DNA of 64,000 bases from Megasphaera hominis (lineage in GTDB: Bacteria > Bacillota > Negativicutes > Veillonellales > Megasphaeraceae): positions 1-64,000 of the forward strand of contig NZ_JACOGK010000008.1 of NCBI RefSeq assembly GCF_014269395.1, given 5' to 3'. The notes under the pieces were generated by a model. That model was not told the origin of the DNA and ran no database searches. It worked only from the letters and a program-made list of their open reading frames with translations. A program made the position numbers and the translations under genes. This document shows, piece by piece, positions 50,296 to 58,769 of this stretch (the first letter of the stretch is position 1; each line of letters begins with the position of its first letter).

Positions 50296-51423
50296 TTAGT
50301 GCGGCCGCGAGAGGATGAACTGGGCCAGCTGGATGAAGCCCGGTACGAGAGAATCGATGTCCAGATTTTCTTCGACCGTGTGGGCACGGCGGCCTATGCA
50401 GGTGCCGAAGGAAATGGCCGGAATCCCCAGGCTGAGGGGAATATTGGCGTCCGTACTGCCAGCCTGATAATCAGTCGTCAGGCCGCGGGCTGCCCGGATC
50501 TGTTCGAGCCGCTGGCAGAGAGCCGCCGTATCGACACCACTGCTGCAGGGCCGTTCGCCAATGAGCGTTTCCCTGATTTCAATACCCTCTTTGGCATTTT
50601 GCTTCAGGATCTGGTGAAATTCCTTATCTATGGCGTCTAAGGCGTCTTTATCCTCTGAGCGCAGGTCGATGCGGAACATGGCGTGTTCCGCAATGGAATT
50701 GACAGTCGTACCGCCTTCGATGGTACCGGCGTTGTACGTCGTCTTGGGATCCTTTGGTACGGACAGGTGGTACAGGTCGTCAATAATGGCGGCGGCGCTG
50801 GCGATGGCGCTGGTGTTGCCAAAGCCGCTCCAGCTGTGGCCGCCCTGGGCTGTCACGTTGATTTCGTAGCGGTGTGAGCCTACGGCCTTGTGGATACACG
50901 TGTCGCTGTTGCAGTCGACGGCGACCATTTCGCTGATTTCGCTGCTGTGGTCGGCCATGAACTGGCGAATGCCGCGCAGATTGCCTAAGCCTTCTTCGCC
51001 TGTATTAAAGAGAAAATAGGCACCGCCCGGGAGATCTATGTGTTCTTCATAGAGCATGGTAATGAAGCAGAGCAGGCTGGCTACGTTGGCACTGTTGTCG
51101 CCACACGACGGGGCAGCAAAGAGGTTACCTTCTATGCGCGGCGTAATTTCCTGGCATTGGAGAAATACCGTGTCGATGTGGGCCCCGTAGAGGGGATGTT
51201 TGCCGCTTCCGGTAATTTGGTACGGGCAGACGACGTTGCCTGCCTGGTCGATGTGGGCGTCACTGGCACCGAGATTGTGCAGGTATTCCAGGATAAAAGC
51301 AGCCTTTTCCGCTTCTGCGCCGGTCGGCGAAGGCAGGCTCGTAATCTGCGTCAGCATGTCGAGCAGGGCGTGTTCATGGGCCTGCCCATAGGTTTCGAGT
51401 TTCTGTATATCGTTTGTAGTCAT
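50296..51423 (-). CDS. M20/M25/M40-family metallopeptidase (PepT-like)
   Basis: 375 residues. Zinc ligands appear in LYGAHIDTVF and the catalytic segment NTGEEGLGNLRG; the dimerisation domain lies in the middle (about 175-285), and GTCIGRRAHTVEENLDI near the end supplies the last ligand. Close relatives are annotated tripeptidases or amidohydrolases; the true substrate is not known. AGGAGGAACG precedes the ATG. It leads the minus-strand pair with the MATE gene. Confidence 0.78.
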   Translation of the reverse strand: MTTNDIQKLETYGQAHEHALLDMLTQITSLPSPTGAEAEKAAFILEYLHNLGASDAHIDQAGNVVCPYQITGSGKHPLYGAHIDTVFLQCQEITPRIEGNLFAAPSCGDNSANVASLLCFITMLYEEHIDLPGGAYFLFNTGEEGLGNLRGIRQFMADHSSEISEMVAVDCNSDTCIHKAVGSHRYEINVTAQGGHSWSGFGNTSAIASAAAIIDDLYHLSVPKDPKTTYNAGTIEGGTTVNSIAEHAMFRIDLRSEDKDALDAIDKEFHQILKQNAKEGIEIRETLIGERPCSSGVDTAALCQRLEQIRAARGLTTDYQAGSTDANIPLSLGIPAISFGTCIGRRAHTVEENLDIDSLVPGFIQLAQFILSRPH

Positions 51424-51461
51424 AGTCGTTCCTCCTCAGGTGCTCGAAAGAGCATGTACTC

Positions 51462-51489
51462 ATTATACTACACACGTTCCGGATGTCTA
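51462..51489 (-). promoter_or_regulatory. Promoter of the peptidase-MATE operon
   Basis: On the minus strand TAGACA (51489-51484), a 16-base spacer and TATAAT (51467-51462) are followed by a leader of about 40 bases with a small hairpin. Confidence 0.65.
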
Positions 51490-51494
51490 CAGGT

Positions 51495-51528
51495 GAACAA
51501 AACCGGCCTGCACGCTGGTGCAGGCCGG
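51495..51528 (-). terminator. Terminator of metNIQ
   Basis: CCGGCCTGCAC and GTGCAGGCCGG form an 11-base perfect stem, and TTTTGTT follows on the minus strand. Confidence 0.85.
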
Positions 51529-51538
51529 AGCAGCCGGC

Positions 51539-52372
51539 TTAGAAGGCCGGGATAAGAGAACCTTTGTAGTGTTCTTCAATGTATTTGCGGATCGGTTCGG
51601 AATTGTAGATTTCGACAATCTTCTTGTACGTCGGGTTGTCTTTGTCGTCTTCGTGAACGGCAATGATGTTGGCGTACGGCGAATCCTTGTCTTCACGGAA
51701 GAGGGCGTCCTTGACGGGGTCGATGCCAGCTTCAAGGGCGTAGTTCGTGTTGACAGCAGCCAAATCCACGTCATCGAGGGAACGGGGAATCTGAGCGGCT
51801 TCCAGTTCGCGGAACTGCAGGTGTTTCGGGTTTTCTGCTACGTCTGCCGGAGTCGGATATTTGACGCCGTCTTTGACTTTAATCAGGCCGGCTTTCTGCA
51901 GGAGCAGGAGACCGCGGGCACCGTTGGTCGGGTCGTTCGGAATGGCGACGACAGCGCCGTCTTTCAGTTCGTCCAGGCTCTTAATCTTATGGGAGTAGAG
52001 ACCGATAGGGGCGACGACGGTCTGGCCGATGGAGACGAGCTTCAGGCCTTTATCCTTGACCATGTTGTCCATGTACGGCTTGTGCTGGTACGAGTTCATG
52101 TCGATTTCCTTGTTGGACAAGGCTACGTCCGGTGTGACATAGTCAGAGAATTCGATGACTTTGATGAGGATGCCCTGTTTGGCAGCTTCTTTCTTCACCT
52201 GTTCCATTACGTCTGCATGGAAGCCCGGTGTTACGCCGACGGTAATTTCTTTGTTGGCGTCCTTAGAGGAAGACGACGAAGCGGAATCACTGGAATTGCC
52301 GCAGCCTGCAGCAAAGAGGCAAATAGAAGCGGCCGCTGCGAAGACGAGGGCCTTTTTGAGAGAAATAAACAT
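51539..52372 (-). CDS. metQ: Methionine-binding lipoprotein MetQ
   Basis: 277 residues from the ATG at 52372 (AAGGAGTG upstream; an in-frame GTG at 52384 lies in that site). The lipobox LFAAGC at about 16-21 shows a lipoprotein. The NlpA-type fold includes VGVTPGFHADVMEQVK, the NSYQHKPYMD segment and VNTNYALEAG. It captures D/L-methionine for the MetNI transporter. It is the third gene of the operon under the S-box. Confidence 0.93.
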   Translation of the reverse strand: MFISLKKALVFAAAASICLFAAGCGNSSDSASSSSSKDANKEITVGVTPGFHADVMEQVKKEAAKQGILIKVIEFSDYVTPDVALSNKEIDMNSYQHKPYMDNMVKDKGLKLVSIGQTVVAPIGLYSHKIKSLDELKDGAVVAIPNDPTNGARGLLLLQKAGLIKVKDGVKYPTPADVAENPKHLQFRELEAAQIPRSLDDVDLAAVNTNYALEAGIDPVKDALFREDKDSPYANIIAVHEDDKDNPTYKKIVEIYNSEPIRKYIEEHYKGSLIPAF

Positions 52373-52397
52373 AGCTGAAAACACTCCTTATATATAC

Positions 52398-53051
52398 TTA
52401 TTTTTTGTTCTTCTTGTGGGAGGCAAAGTCGCCAATGCCCTGGATCAGGTTGACACCGATGACCAGGATGATGATTGTTGCCAGCATGACGTCAGCCTGG
52501 AAACGCTGGTAGCCGTAGCGGATGGCAATATCCCCCAGGCCACCGCCGCCGATGGCACCGGCCATAGCCGACGCACCGATGAGGTTGACGATGAGGACTG
52601 TAATGTTGTTGATGATCGTCGGCAAAGCTTCCGGCAGGAGCACCTTGCGGATGATCTGCAAGGGCGAGGCACCCATGGCTTCAGCTGCTTCGACGAGGCC
52701 GAAATCGACGTCGCGGATACTCGTTTCTACGAGACGGCTCAGGAAAGGAATGGCGACGATGGTCAGCGGTACGCACGCAGCCGTCGTGCCGATGGAGGTG
52801 CCGGCAATGAGACGGGTCAGCGGAATGATAGCTACCATGAGGATGATGAACGGAATAGAGCGGATGATGTTGACGATGGTGCTGAAAATCTGGTTGATGA
52901 ACCTGTTTTCCAGTATATGGCCCTTGCCGGTAATGACCAGCGTCACGCCGAGGGGAATGCCGATGATGGCAGCAATGATTGTAGAAACAGAGACCATGAA
53001 GAGCGTTTCTTCAATGCCCTGTATCATCAGTTTAATGAGTTCTGGGGACAT
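52398..53051 (-). CDS. metI: Methionine ABC transporter permease MetI
   Basis: 217 residues with five hydrophobic segments. The ETLFMVSVSTIIAAIIGIPLG start and the EAAEAMGASPLQIIRKVLLPEALP loop, which docks to MetN, are diagnostic. Its start overlaps the metN end by about 20 bases. It forms the membrane channel as a homodimer. Confidence 0.94.
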   Translation of the reverse strand: MSPELIKLMIQGIEETLFMVSVSTIIAAIIGIPLGVTLVITGKGHILENRFINQIFSTIVNIIRSIPFIILMVAIIPLTRLIAGTSIGTTAACVPLTIVAIPFLSRLVETSIRDVDFGLVEAAEAMGASPLQIIRKVLLPEALPTIINNITVLIVNLIGASAMAGAIGGGGLGDIAIRYGYQRFQADVMLATIIILVIGVNLIQGIGDFASHKKNKK

Positions 53052-54075
53052 ATCCTAATACCTCGCTTTCAATAGGCTGTGTTTTGATGTAGGCAAATGC
53101 TTTTGCCTGTGCTTCCATATCGCCCATGATGACGACGATGAGGTAGCCAAAGGGCACATCCTGGATGTAGTCGATATTGCCATAGAGGACGCTAACGTCA
53201 AGATTGAACTTGCGGGCAATGTTGACGACGAGCGGTTCGTTGGTGACCAGGCCCTTGAAACGGAAACGTACGAGCATATCCCGGTCCGGTGCAGGCTGGT
53301 CCGATACGCCGAGCTTGCGGATGCCCTGGGGCAGTTCCATATTGACGACAGATTTGACAAATTCCTTCATCGTTTCCGATGTAGGGCTGGCAAAGATGTC
53401 GATGACGCGGCCCTGTTCTTTAATGACGCCGCCTTCAATAACGGCGACGCGGTCGCAAATAGCTTTGATAACGGCCATTTCGTGGGTAATGATGACGATG
53501 GTAATGCCCAGGCGCTTGTTGATATCCTTCAGGAGTTCCAAAATGGACTGCGTCGTCTGCGGATCCAAGGCCGATGTGGCTTCGTCGCAGAGAAGGATCT
53601 TCGGATCGCTGGCCAGGGCGCGGGCAATGCCGACACGCTGTTTCTGGCCGCCAGAGAGCTGGGACGGGTAGTTGTACTGCCGGTCTGTCAGGCCGACCAG
53701 TTCGAGGAGGGATTCGACCTTGCTGGCAATGACTTCCTTGGAAGCGCCGATCAGTTCCAGCGGGAAGGCAATGTTGTCAAAGACCGTGCGCGACGAGAGC
53801 AGGTTGAAATGCTGGAAAATCATGCCGATGTTTTTGCGTTCGGCCCGCAGCTGGCTGTCGGACATGGCCGTCAGTTCTTTGTCGTCAATGATGACTTTGC
53901 CGCTCGTCGGTTTTTCCAGCATGTTGATGCAGCGGACGAGGGTCGATTTGCCGGCGCCGCTCTTGCCGATTATGCCAAAGATTTCGCCGTCGTTGATGGT
54001 CAGCGAGATCCCTTTTAGAGCCTGGACGTGCGTTTTGCCGCCGTAGGTCTTGGTAATGTTCTCAAAAGTTATCAC
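53032..54075 (-). CDS. metN: Methionine ABC transporter ATPase MetN
   Basis: 347 residues. Walker A GKSGAGKSTLVR, the LSGGQKQRVGIARAL signature and CDEATSALDP are all present in the N-terminal 240 residues. The C-terminal NIL domain (about 270-345) binds methionine and gives trans-inhibition of transport. The gene is first in metNIQ behind a SAM-I riboswitch. Confidence 0.95.
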   Translation of the reverse strand: MITFENITKTYGGKTHVQALKGISLTINDGEIFGIIGKSGAGKSTLVRCINMLEKPTSGKVIIDDKELTAMSDSQLRAERKNIGMIFQHFNLLSSRTVFDNIAFPLELIGASKEVIASKVESLLELVGLTDRQYNYPSQLSGGQKQRVGIARALASDPKILLCDEATSALDPQTTQSILELLKDINKRLGITIVIITHEMAVIKAICDRVAVIEGGVIKEQGRVIDIFASPTSETMKEFVKSVVNMELPQGIRKLGVSDQPAPDRDMLVRFRFKGLVTNEPLVVNIARKFNLDVSVLYGNIDYIQDVPFGYLIVVIMGDMEAQAKAFAYIKTQPIESEVLGYVPRTH

Positions 54076-54122
54076 AAGATCAACTCCTTACTTAATTTTC
54101 CTAGTGATCATCGTTATTTCCT

Positions 54123-54155
54123 AATAAAAAAGCCGTCAACAGATGCTGACGGTAG
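54123..54155 (-). terminator. Attenuator of the SAM riboswitch
   Basis: On the minus strand CCGTCAGCATCTGTTGACGG and six T form an intrinsic terminator between aptamer and metN. Bound SAM should favour it and stop transcription. Confidence 0.85.
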
Positions 54156-54170
54156 AATTACTGCGATCAT

Positions 54171-54267
54171 TTCATCTGCCGGATACATTCCGCTGGACTT
54201 GGCACCTTCCCGCGTAGGGGGTTGCCGCAACGTCATAGGGCCATTCCCTCGATTGCTCTGGATGAAT
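54171..54267 (-). promoter_or_regulatory. SAM-I riboswitch (S-box) of metNIQ
   Basis: Read on the minus strand the sequence has the S-box order: closing stem ATTCATC, a CAGAGC...CGAGGGAATGGCCC core, then CGGCAACC, GGTGCCAAGTCC, and a 3' strand GATGAA completing P1. The attenuator follows. This ties methionine uptake to SAM: high SAM shuts the operon. Confidence 0.93.
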
Positions 54268-54290
54268 ACACTATGGAATTACTGTCCTGT

Positions 54291-54319
54291 ATCATAGCAC
54301 GGGGACAGGGCCTTGTCAA
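54291..54319 (-). promoter_or_regulatory. Promoter of metNIQ
   Basis: On the minus strand TTGACA (54319-54314), 17 bases and TATGAT (54296-54291) lie directly before the riboswitch. Confidence 0.85.
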
Positions 54320-54387
54320 TATCTAAATTGGAATACCGTTCGAGAAAGAAAAAATAATTATAATTTTTTTCCTCGGATTAGCAGGAA

Positions 54388-54415
54388 TTAACAAAGTGAT
54401 GTGGAATACTATATA
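54388..54415 (+). promoter_or_regulatory. Promoter of hpf
   Basis: TTAACA (54388-54393), 16 bases and TATATA (54410-54415) lie about 80 bases before the hpf start. The gap between the divergent met promoter and here is AT-rich. Confidence 0.45.
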
Positions 54416-54493
54416 TATCAGGAGCGAAGTATTCAAATCTTAAGCATGGATGGTTTGAAAAATGAGGCTCCTCGCGAAAGGAAGGGATTTTTT

Positions 54494-55018
54494 ATGGCAA
54501 CAATCGTTAGAGGTAAGAATCTGGAAATTACACCGGCATTAAAAGATTACGTTTTGAAACATGAAAAAAAGGTAACGAAATACTTCGAAAATGAAGTGAA
54601 TGTGCAGGCTCTTCTTTCCGTCGAAAAAGATCGTAAAATTGCAGAAATCACGTTGAAGGTAGACGGTGTCGTCCTCCGTGGTGTAGAAGCCAACGAAGAC
54701 ATGTATGCCGCTATTGATCTGGTGTACGATAAGATGATCCGCCAGATTCATAAGTATAAAACAAAGATTGCCCGCCGTATGAAAGGCGGCTCCTTCCATG
54801 ATGCTATGGTCGAAGGACCGGCTGTACCGGAAGAAGATTTTGAAATCGCCCGCGTCAAGAAATTCGCTGCCCGTCCCATGGACGTAGAAGAAGCTATTCT
54901 GCAGATGAATCTCGTCGGCCACGATTTCTTCGTTTTCCTCAATTCGGAAACGGAAGCCATTAACGTCGTATACAAACGGAAACACGGCAAATATGGCTTG
55001 ATCGAACCGGAATATTAA
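54494..55018 (+). CDS. hpf: Ribosome hibernation-promoting factor, long form
   Basis: 174 residues from the ATG at 54494 (GAAAGGAAGGG upstream). The N-terminal S30AE domain (about 1-95) includes GKNLEITPALKDYVLKHEKK, and the C-terminal dimerisation domain (about 115-174) ends EAINVVYKRKHGKYGLIEPE. The long form pairs two 70S ribosomes into inactive 100S dimers in stationary phase. Confidence 0.94.
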   Translation: MATIVRGKNLEITPALKDYVLKHEKKVTKYFENEVNVQALLSVEKDRKIAEITLKVDGVVLRGVEANEDMYAAIDLVYDKMIRQIHKYKTKIARRMKGGSFHDAMVEGPAVPEEDFEIARVKKFAARPMDVEEAILQMNLVGHDFFVFLNSETEAINVVYKRKHGKYGLIEPEY

Positions 55019-55059
55019 TAGCGATCACTTTTGTTCCTGTCATCTCAGGTGCCATACAG

Positions 55060-55093
55060 AAAGGGTTCAGACTTCGCAGTCTGGACCCTTTTT
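55060..55093 (+). terminator. Terminator of hpf
   Basis: AAAGGGTTCAGACT and AGTCTGGACCCTTT form a stem around TCGC, with T after it. Confidence 0.9.
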
Positions 55094-55129
55094 CTAATGT
55101 TCCCGGGCGCGGATTCGCCGGGCCTGTAT

Positions 55130-55167
55130 AAAAAACAGCCGTATCAGGTCCATCCTGGTACGGCTGT
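55130..55167 (-). terminator. Terminator of putP
   Basis: CAGCCGTA and TACGGCTG form a stem, followed on the minus strand by a six-T run. Confidence 0.75.
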
Positions 55168-55179
55168 ATTGCAGTTCTA

Positions 55180-56688
55180 TTATTTTTCGTCGTTTCCTTT
55201 TAGCATGGTGATTTTTTGCTTCAAGCTCACGGCCTGGTCAAATTCGGCCTGGATTTCTGCACTAGGCGGTGCGTCCAGCTTGCTGACGACGTAAATGGCA
55301 ATGAGGGAGAAAATGAAGCCCGGCACGATTTCGTAAAGGCCGAACCAGGCAAACTGTTTCCAAATGAGGACCGTCAGGCCACCGACGACAATACCTGCCA
55401 GGGCACCGTTTTTGGTCATCCGTTTCCAGAAGAGGGAAAGGAGGATGCACGGGCCAAAGGCGGCACCAAAACCGGCCCAGGCGTAGGCAACCATGGTGAG
55501 GATGTAGTTGTTCGGGTCGAGGCCGAGGATGATGGCCAGGGCAGCGACGACGAGAACCGTAATACGGCTCACGAGGATCAGTTCCTTGTCGCTGGCATCC
55601 TTGCGGATGAAGGCGTTGTAGAAGTCCTTGGAAATGGCCGATGCCGTAACCAGGAGCTGTGACGATGCCGTACTCATAATGGCGGCTAACACGGCAGACC
55701 AGATGAGACCGGCCACGAAGGGCGGGAAGAGCTGTTCACTCATGACGAGGAAAACCTTTTCTGCATCGGCCCCTTGGAGCGGTGTATCGAGGACGACCTT
55801 ACCGACGAGGCCGACGAGAACGGCAGCGGCCAGGGAAATAATAACCCAGGTCATGGCAATGTGTTTGGCTTTATTCAGTTCCTGCGGATCACCAATGGCC
55901 ATGAAACGCACGAGGATGTGGGGCTGGCCGAAGTAGCCTACGCCCCAGCCAATGGCTGAGATGATGGCGATGACGCCGGTCATGGACGTATCGGGCACGA
56001 GCTGCAGGAGCTGCGGCGAGTCGGAAGCGACGCGGGACATGACGGCATCGGCACCGCCGAAGGAAAGCATGCCTACGATGGGCACGAGGACGATGGCCAG
56101 GAACATCATACAGCCCTGAATGAAATCGGTCCAGCAGACGGCCATGAAACCGCCCAGGAAGGTATAGATGACGACGACACCGGCGCCGAGGAGCAGGGCG
56201 TAGAAGTAATCCATGCCAAAGACGGTCTGGAAGAGCTTGCCGCCGGCAACGAAGCCCGACGATGTGTAGATGAGAAAGAAGATGAGGATAAAGATGGCCG
56301 AAATGAGGCGGATAATATTCTTTTCATCGTGGAAGCGGTTTTTCAGGTAATCCGGCATAGTCAGGCTGTTGTTGGCGACTTCTGTATAATTACGCAGGCG
56401 CCGCGAAACAAAATGCCAGTTCAAGAAGGTGCCCAGACAGAGACCCAAGGCCGTCCAAAAAGCAGATATGCCGATGGAGTAGGCAAAGCCCGGCAAGCCC
56501 ATGAGCATCCAGCCACTCATATCGGAGGCTTCGGCACTCATAGACGTAATCCATGGGCCCAAGGTACGGCCGCCGAGGATATAATCGCTCAGCCCTTGCT
56601 GGGAACGATAATAATAAGCGCCGATAGCCAGCATCATGAGCAGATACAGGGCGAAGGCGCTCAGTACGACAATATTAGTCTGAAACAT
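55180..56688 (-). CDS. putP: Sodium/proline symporter PutP
   Basis: 502 residues with about thirteen hydrophobic segments. SSS-family hallmarks are LGGRTLGPWITSMSAEASDMSGWMLMGLPG near the N-terminus (one Na+ site) and GWGVGYFGQPHILVRFMA in the middle. The latter, and the PutP length, agree with proline uptake driven by Na+. AGGAGTCG precedes the ATG. Na+ coupling fits the Na+-based energetics seen at 5320-9495. Confidence 0.88.
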   Translation of the reverse strand: MFQTNIVVLSAFALYLLMMLAIGAYYYRSQQGLSDYILGGRTLGPWITSMSAEASDMSGWMLMGLPGFAYSIGISAFWTALGLCLGTFLNWHFVSRRLRNYTEVANNSLTMPDYLKNRFHDEKNIIRLISAIFILIFFLIYTSSGFVAGGKLFQTVFGMDYFYALLLGAGVVVIYTFLGGFMAVCWTDFIQGCMMFLAIVLVPIVGMLSFGGADAVMSRVASDSPQLLQLVPDTSMTGVIAIISAIGWGVGYFGQPHILVRFMAIGDPQELNKAKHIAMTWVIISLAAAVLVGLVGKVVLDTPLQGADAEKVFLVMSEQLFPPFVAGLIWSAVLAAIMSTASSQLLVTASAISKDFYNAFIRKDASDKELILVSRITVLVVAALAIILGLDPNNYILTMVAYAWAGFGAAFGPCILLSLFWKRMTKNGALAGIVVGGLTVLIWKQFAWFGLYEIVPGFIFSLIAIYVVSKLDAPPSAEIQAEFDQAVSLKQKITMLKGNDEK

Positions 56689-56892
56689 GGAAACGACTCC
56701 TTTGATAAGAAAATTTACAAGATGTACATTTATTTATTGTACCTTATCTACAGCTATATAGCAACGTTTCTAAGGGAAAGTGGAGAAAAAAGGATACAAT
56801 ACCTGTGATTTCCACCAGCCCTGACTGGCATTTCCAGGGGCTTCCCTATATAATAGAACTGATACGATTTCAATACAAAGAAGGAAAAAACT

Positions 56893-58767
56893 ATGAATAT
56901 ACTGACAACAGAGGGCGTGTCCAAAGCGTATGGCCTGCGCGTCCTCTTTTCTGATGTAACGATTTCTCTTGATGCGGGCCAGAAGACGGGCCTCATCGGC
57001 CTCAATGGCGCCGGCAAGACGACGCTCCTCAAAATCATTGCCGGCGTAGCCGAAGCCGATAGCGGCACGATCTGGCGCAATCCGAAGGCGCGCATTCATT
57101 TTTTGCCGCAGGAACCGCAGTTCCAGCCGGGCCAGACGGTGCTAGAAAGCGTCCTCGACGGCGATTTGCCCGTCATGGATGTTATTCGCCGCTATGAAGA
57201 CGCTGTAGCCCGCGATGATGCCGCTGCCGTCCTCAAACTCACGGAAGAAATGGATGCCAGCCAGGCCTGGGAGCTCGAACAGCAGGCGCGGGTCATCCTG
57301 CAGGAGCTGGGCATTACGGATTATAGGGCCAAGACGGACACCCTCTCCGGGGGCCAGCGCAAGCGTCTCGGCCTGGCGCGGGCCCTCATCGTACCGTGCG
57401 ATCTGTTGATCCTCGATGAACCGACGAACCATTTGGACGACCAGACTATTTTCTGGCTCGAAGAATACCTGCACGATAGCAAGTCGGCTATCCTCCTCAG
57501 TACGCACGACCGCTATTTCCTGGACCGCGTGGCCAGCTCCATGATCGAACTCGACCGGGGCCACGTCTATTCCTATACCGGCTCGTACGTTCAATTCCTG
57601 GAAATGCGCCAGACACGCATTGAAGGGGAAGAGGCGGCTGCTGCACGCCGGGCCAATCTGATCCGCCGGGAAACGGCGTGGATCCGCCGCGGTGCCCAGG
57701 CCCGTTCGACGAAGCAAAAGGCCCGTATTGAACGGTACGAAGCCCTGTGTGCTATGGAAACGAACAAGCCCTCAGGCAGTGTGGAAATCCTCGATACGTC
57801 TGTGCGCCTTGGCAAGACCATCATCGACATGGACGGCGTGGCCTTTGCCTATCCCGGCGGCCAGCCCTTGTTCCACGACGTGACGTATCACGTAGTCAAG
57901 CACGACCGCATCGGCATTATCGGCGCCAACGGCGTTGGCAAATCGACACTGCTCAAGGTCATTGCCGGCGATCTGACGCCCAGTGCAGGCCAGCTCGTCG
58001 TCGGCCAGACTGTGCGCTTTGGCTTCTTCCGCCAGCAGCTGCCGGAATTTGACGAAGGCCAGCGTGTCATCGATTACGTCCAGGAAGCCGGCCATTACGT
58101 GACCAACCTTTATGGCGAAACCATTTCTGCGTCGCGCCTGCTGGAGCAGTTCCTCTTTACGGAAGAGATGCAGTACACGTACATTGCCAAATTAAGCGGC
58201 GGTGAACGGCGCCGTCTCTACCTTTTGCGCCTGCTCATGGGCCAGCCTAACGTCCTTCTCTTGGACGAACCGACGAACGATCTGGATATTCCTACGCTGA
58301 CGGTCCTCGAACAGTACCTTGATACCTATCAGGGCGTGGTCCTCGTCGTTTCCCATGACCGCTATTTCCTCGATCGCGTAGCAGACAAGCTCTTCGTCCT
58401 GGAAGCGGGCACGTGGAGCCGTTATTATGGCGATTACAGCGCCTACCTCGATGAAAAAATCCGGCACCGTACGGATACGGCACCGGAAAAGAAAGAAAAA
58501 GCAGCAGCTCCTGCGCTGTCCCAGCAGCCCAAGCCGGCACCCGTAAAGAAGGGGTTGTCGGCCCGGGAAAAGGAAGAGCTGGCTAAGATCACACAGGAAC
58601 TGCCGCGCTATGAAAGTTTATTGAAGGGTCTGAACGCCGCCGTCGCTGCAGCCGGCAGTGATTACGAAACGGTGGCACAGCTTATGGAAGAACAGCGTCA
58701 GGCCCAGGCCAAGGTGGATGAGCTCACAGAACGGTGGTGCGAGCTCGAAGACCTGGCAGCAGAGTAG
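56893..58767 (+). CDS. ABC-F family ATPase (translation-associated)
   Basis: 624 residues. Two ATP-binding domains: the first with GLNGAGKTTLLK and TLSGGQRKRLGLARAL, the second with GANGVGKSTLLK and KLSGGERRRLYLLRLL. A linker (about 240-320) rich in basic residues and a C-terminal coiled coil (about 540-624) follow. No membrane segments are present, so it is an ABC-F protein of the Uup/EttA type, acting on the ribosome. The C-terminal coiled coil suggests Uup. AAGGAAAAAA precedes the ATG. Three bases separate it from the convergent rqcH end. Confidence 0.85.
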   Translation: MNILTTEGVSKAYGLRVLFSDVTISLDAGQKTGLIGLNGAGKTTLLKIIAGVAEADSGTIWRNPKARIHFLPQEPQFQPGQTVLESVLDGDLPVMDVIRRYEDAVARDDAAAVLKLTEEMDASQAWELEQQARVILQELGITDYRAKTDTLSGGQRKRLGLARALIVPCDLLILDEPTNHLDDQTIFWLEEYLHDSKSAILLSTHDRYFLDRVASSMIELDRGHVYSYTGSYVQFLEMRQTRIEGEEAAAARRANLIRRETAWIRRGAQARSTKQKARIERYEALCAMETNKPSGSVEILDTSVRLGKTIIDMDGVAFAYPGGQPLFHDVTYHVVKHDRIGIIGANGVGKSTLLKVIAGDLTPSAGQLVVGQTVRFGFFRQQLPEFDEGQRVIDYVQEAGHYVTNLYGETISASRLLEQFLFTEEMQYTYIAKLSGGERRRLYLLRLLMGQPNVLLLDEPTNDLDIPTLTVLEQYLDTYQGVVLVVSHDRYFLDRVADKLFVLEAGTWSRYYGDYSAYLDEKIRHRTDTAPEKKEKAAAPALSQQPKPAPVKKGLSAREKEELAKITQELPRYESLLKGLNAAVAAAGSDYETVAQLMEEQRQAQAKVDELTERWCELEDLAAE

Positions 58768-58769
58768 GA

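Noticed and set aside
51518..52378. 286-codon frame antisense to metQ
   Set aside because: MetQ is certain by lipobox, context and riboswitch control; the opposite frame has no recognisable domain.
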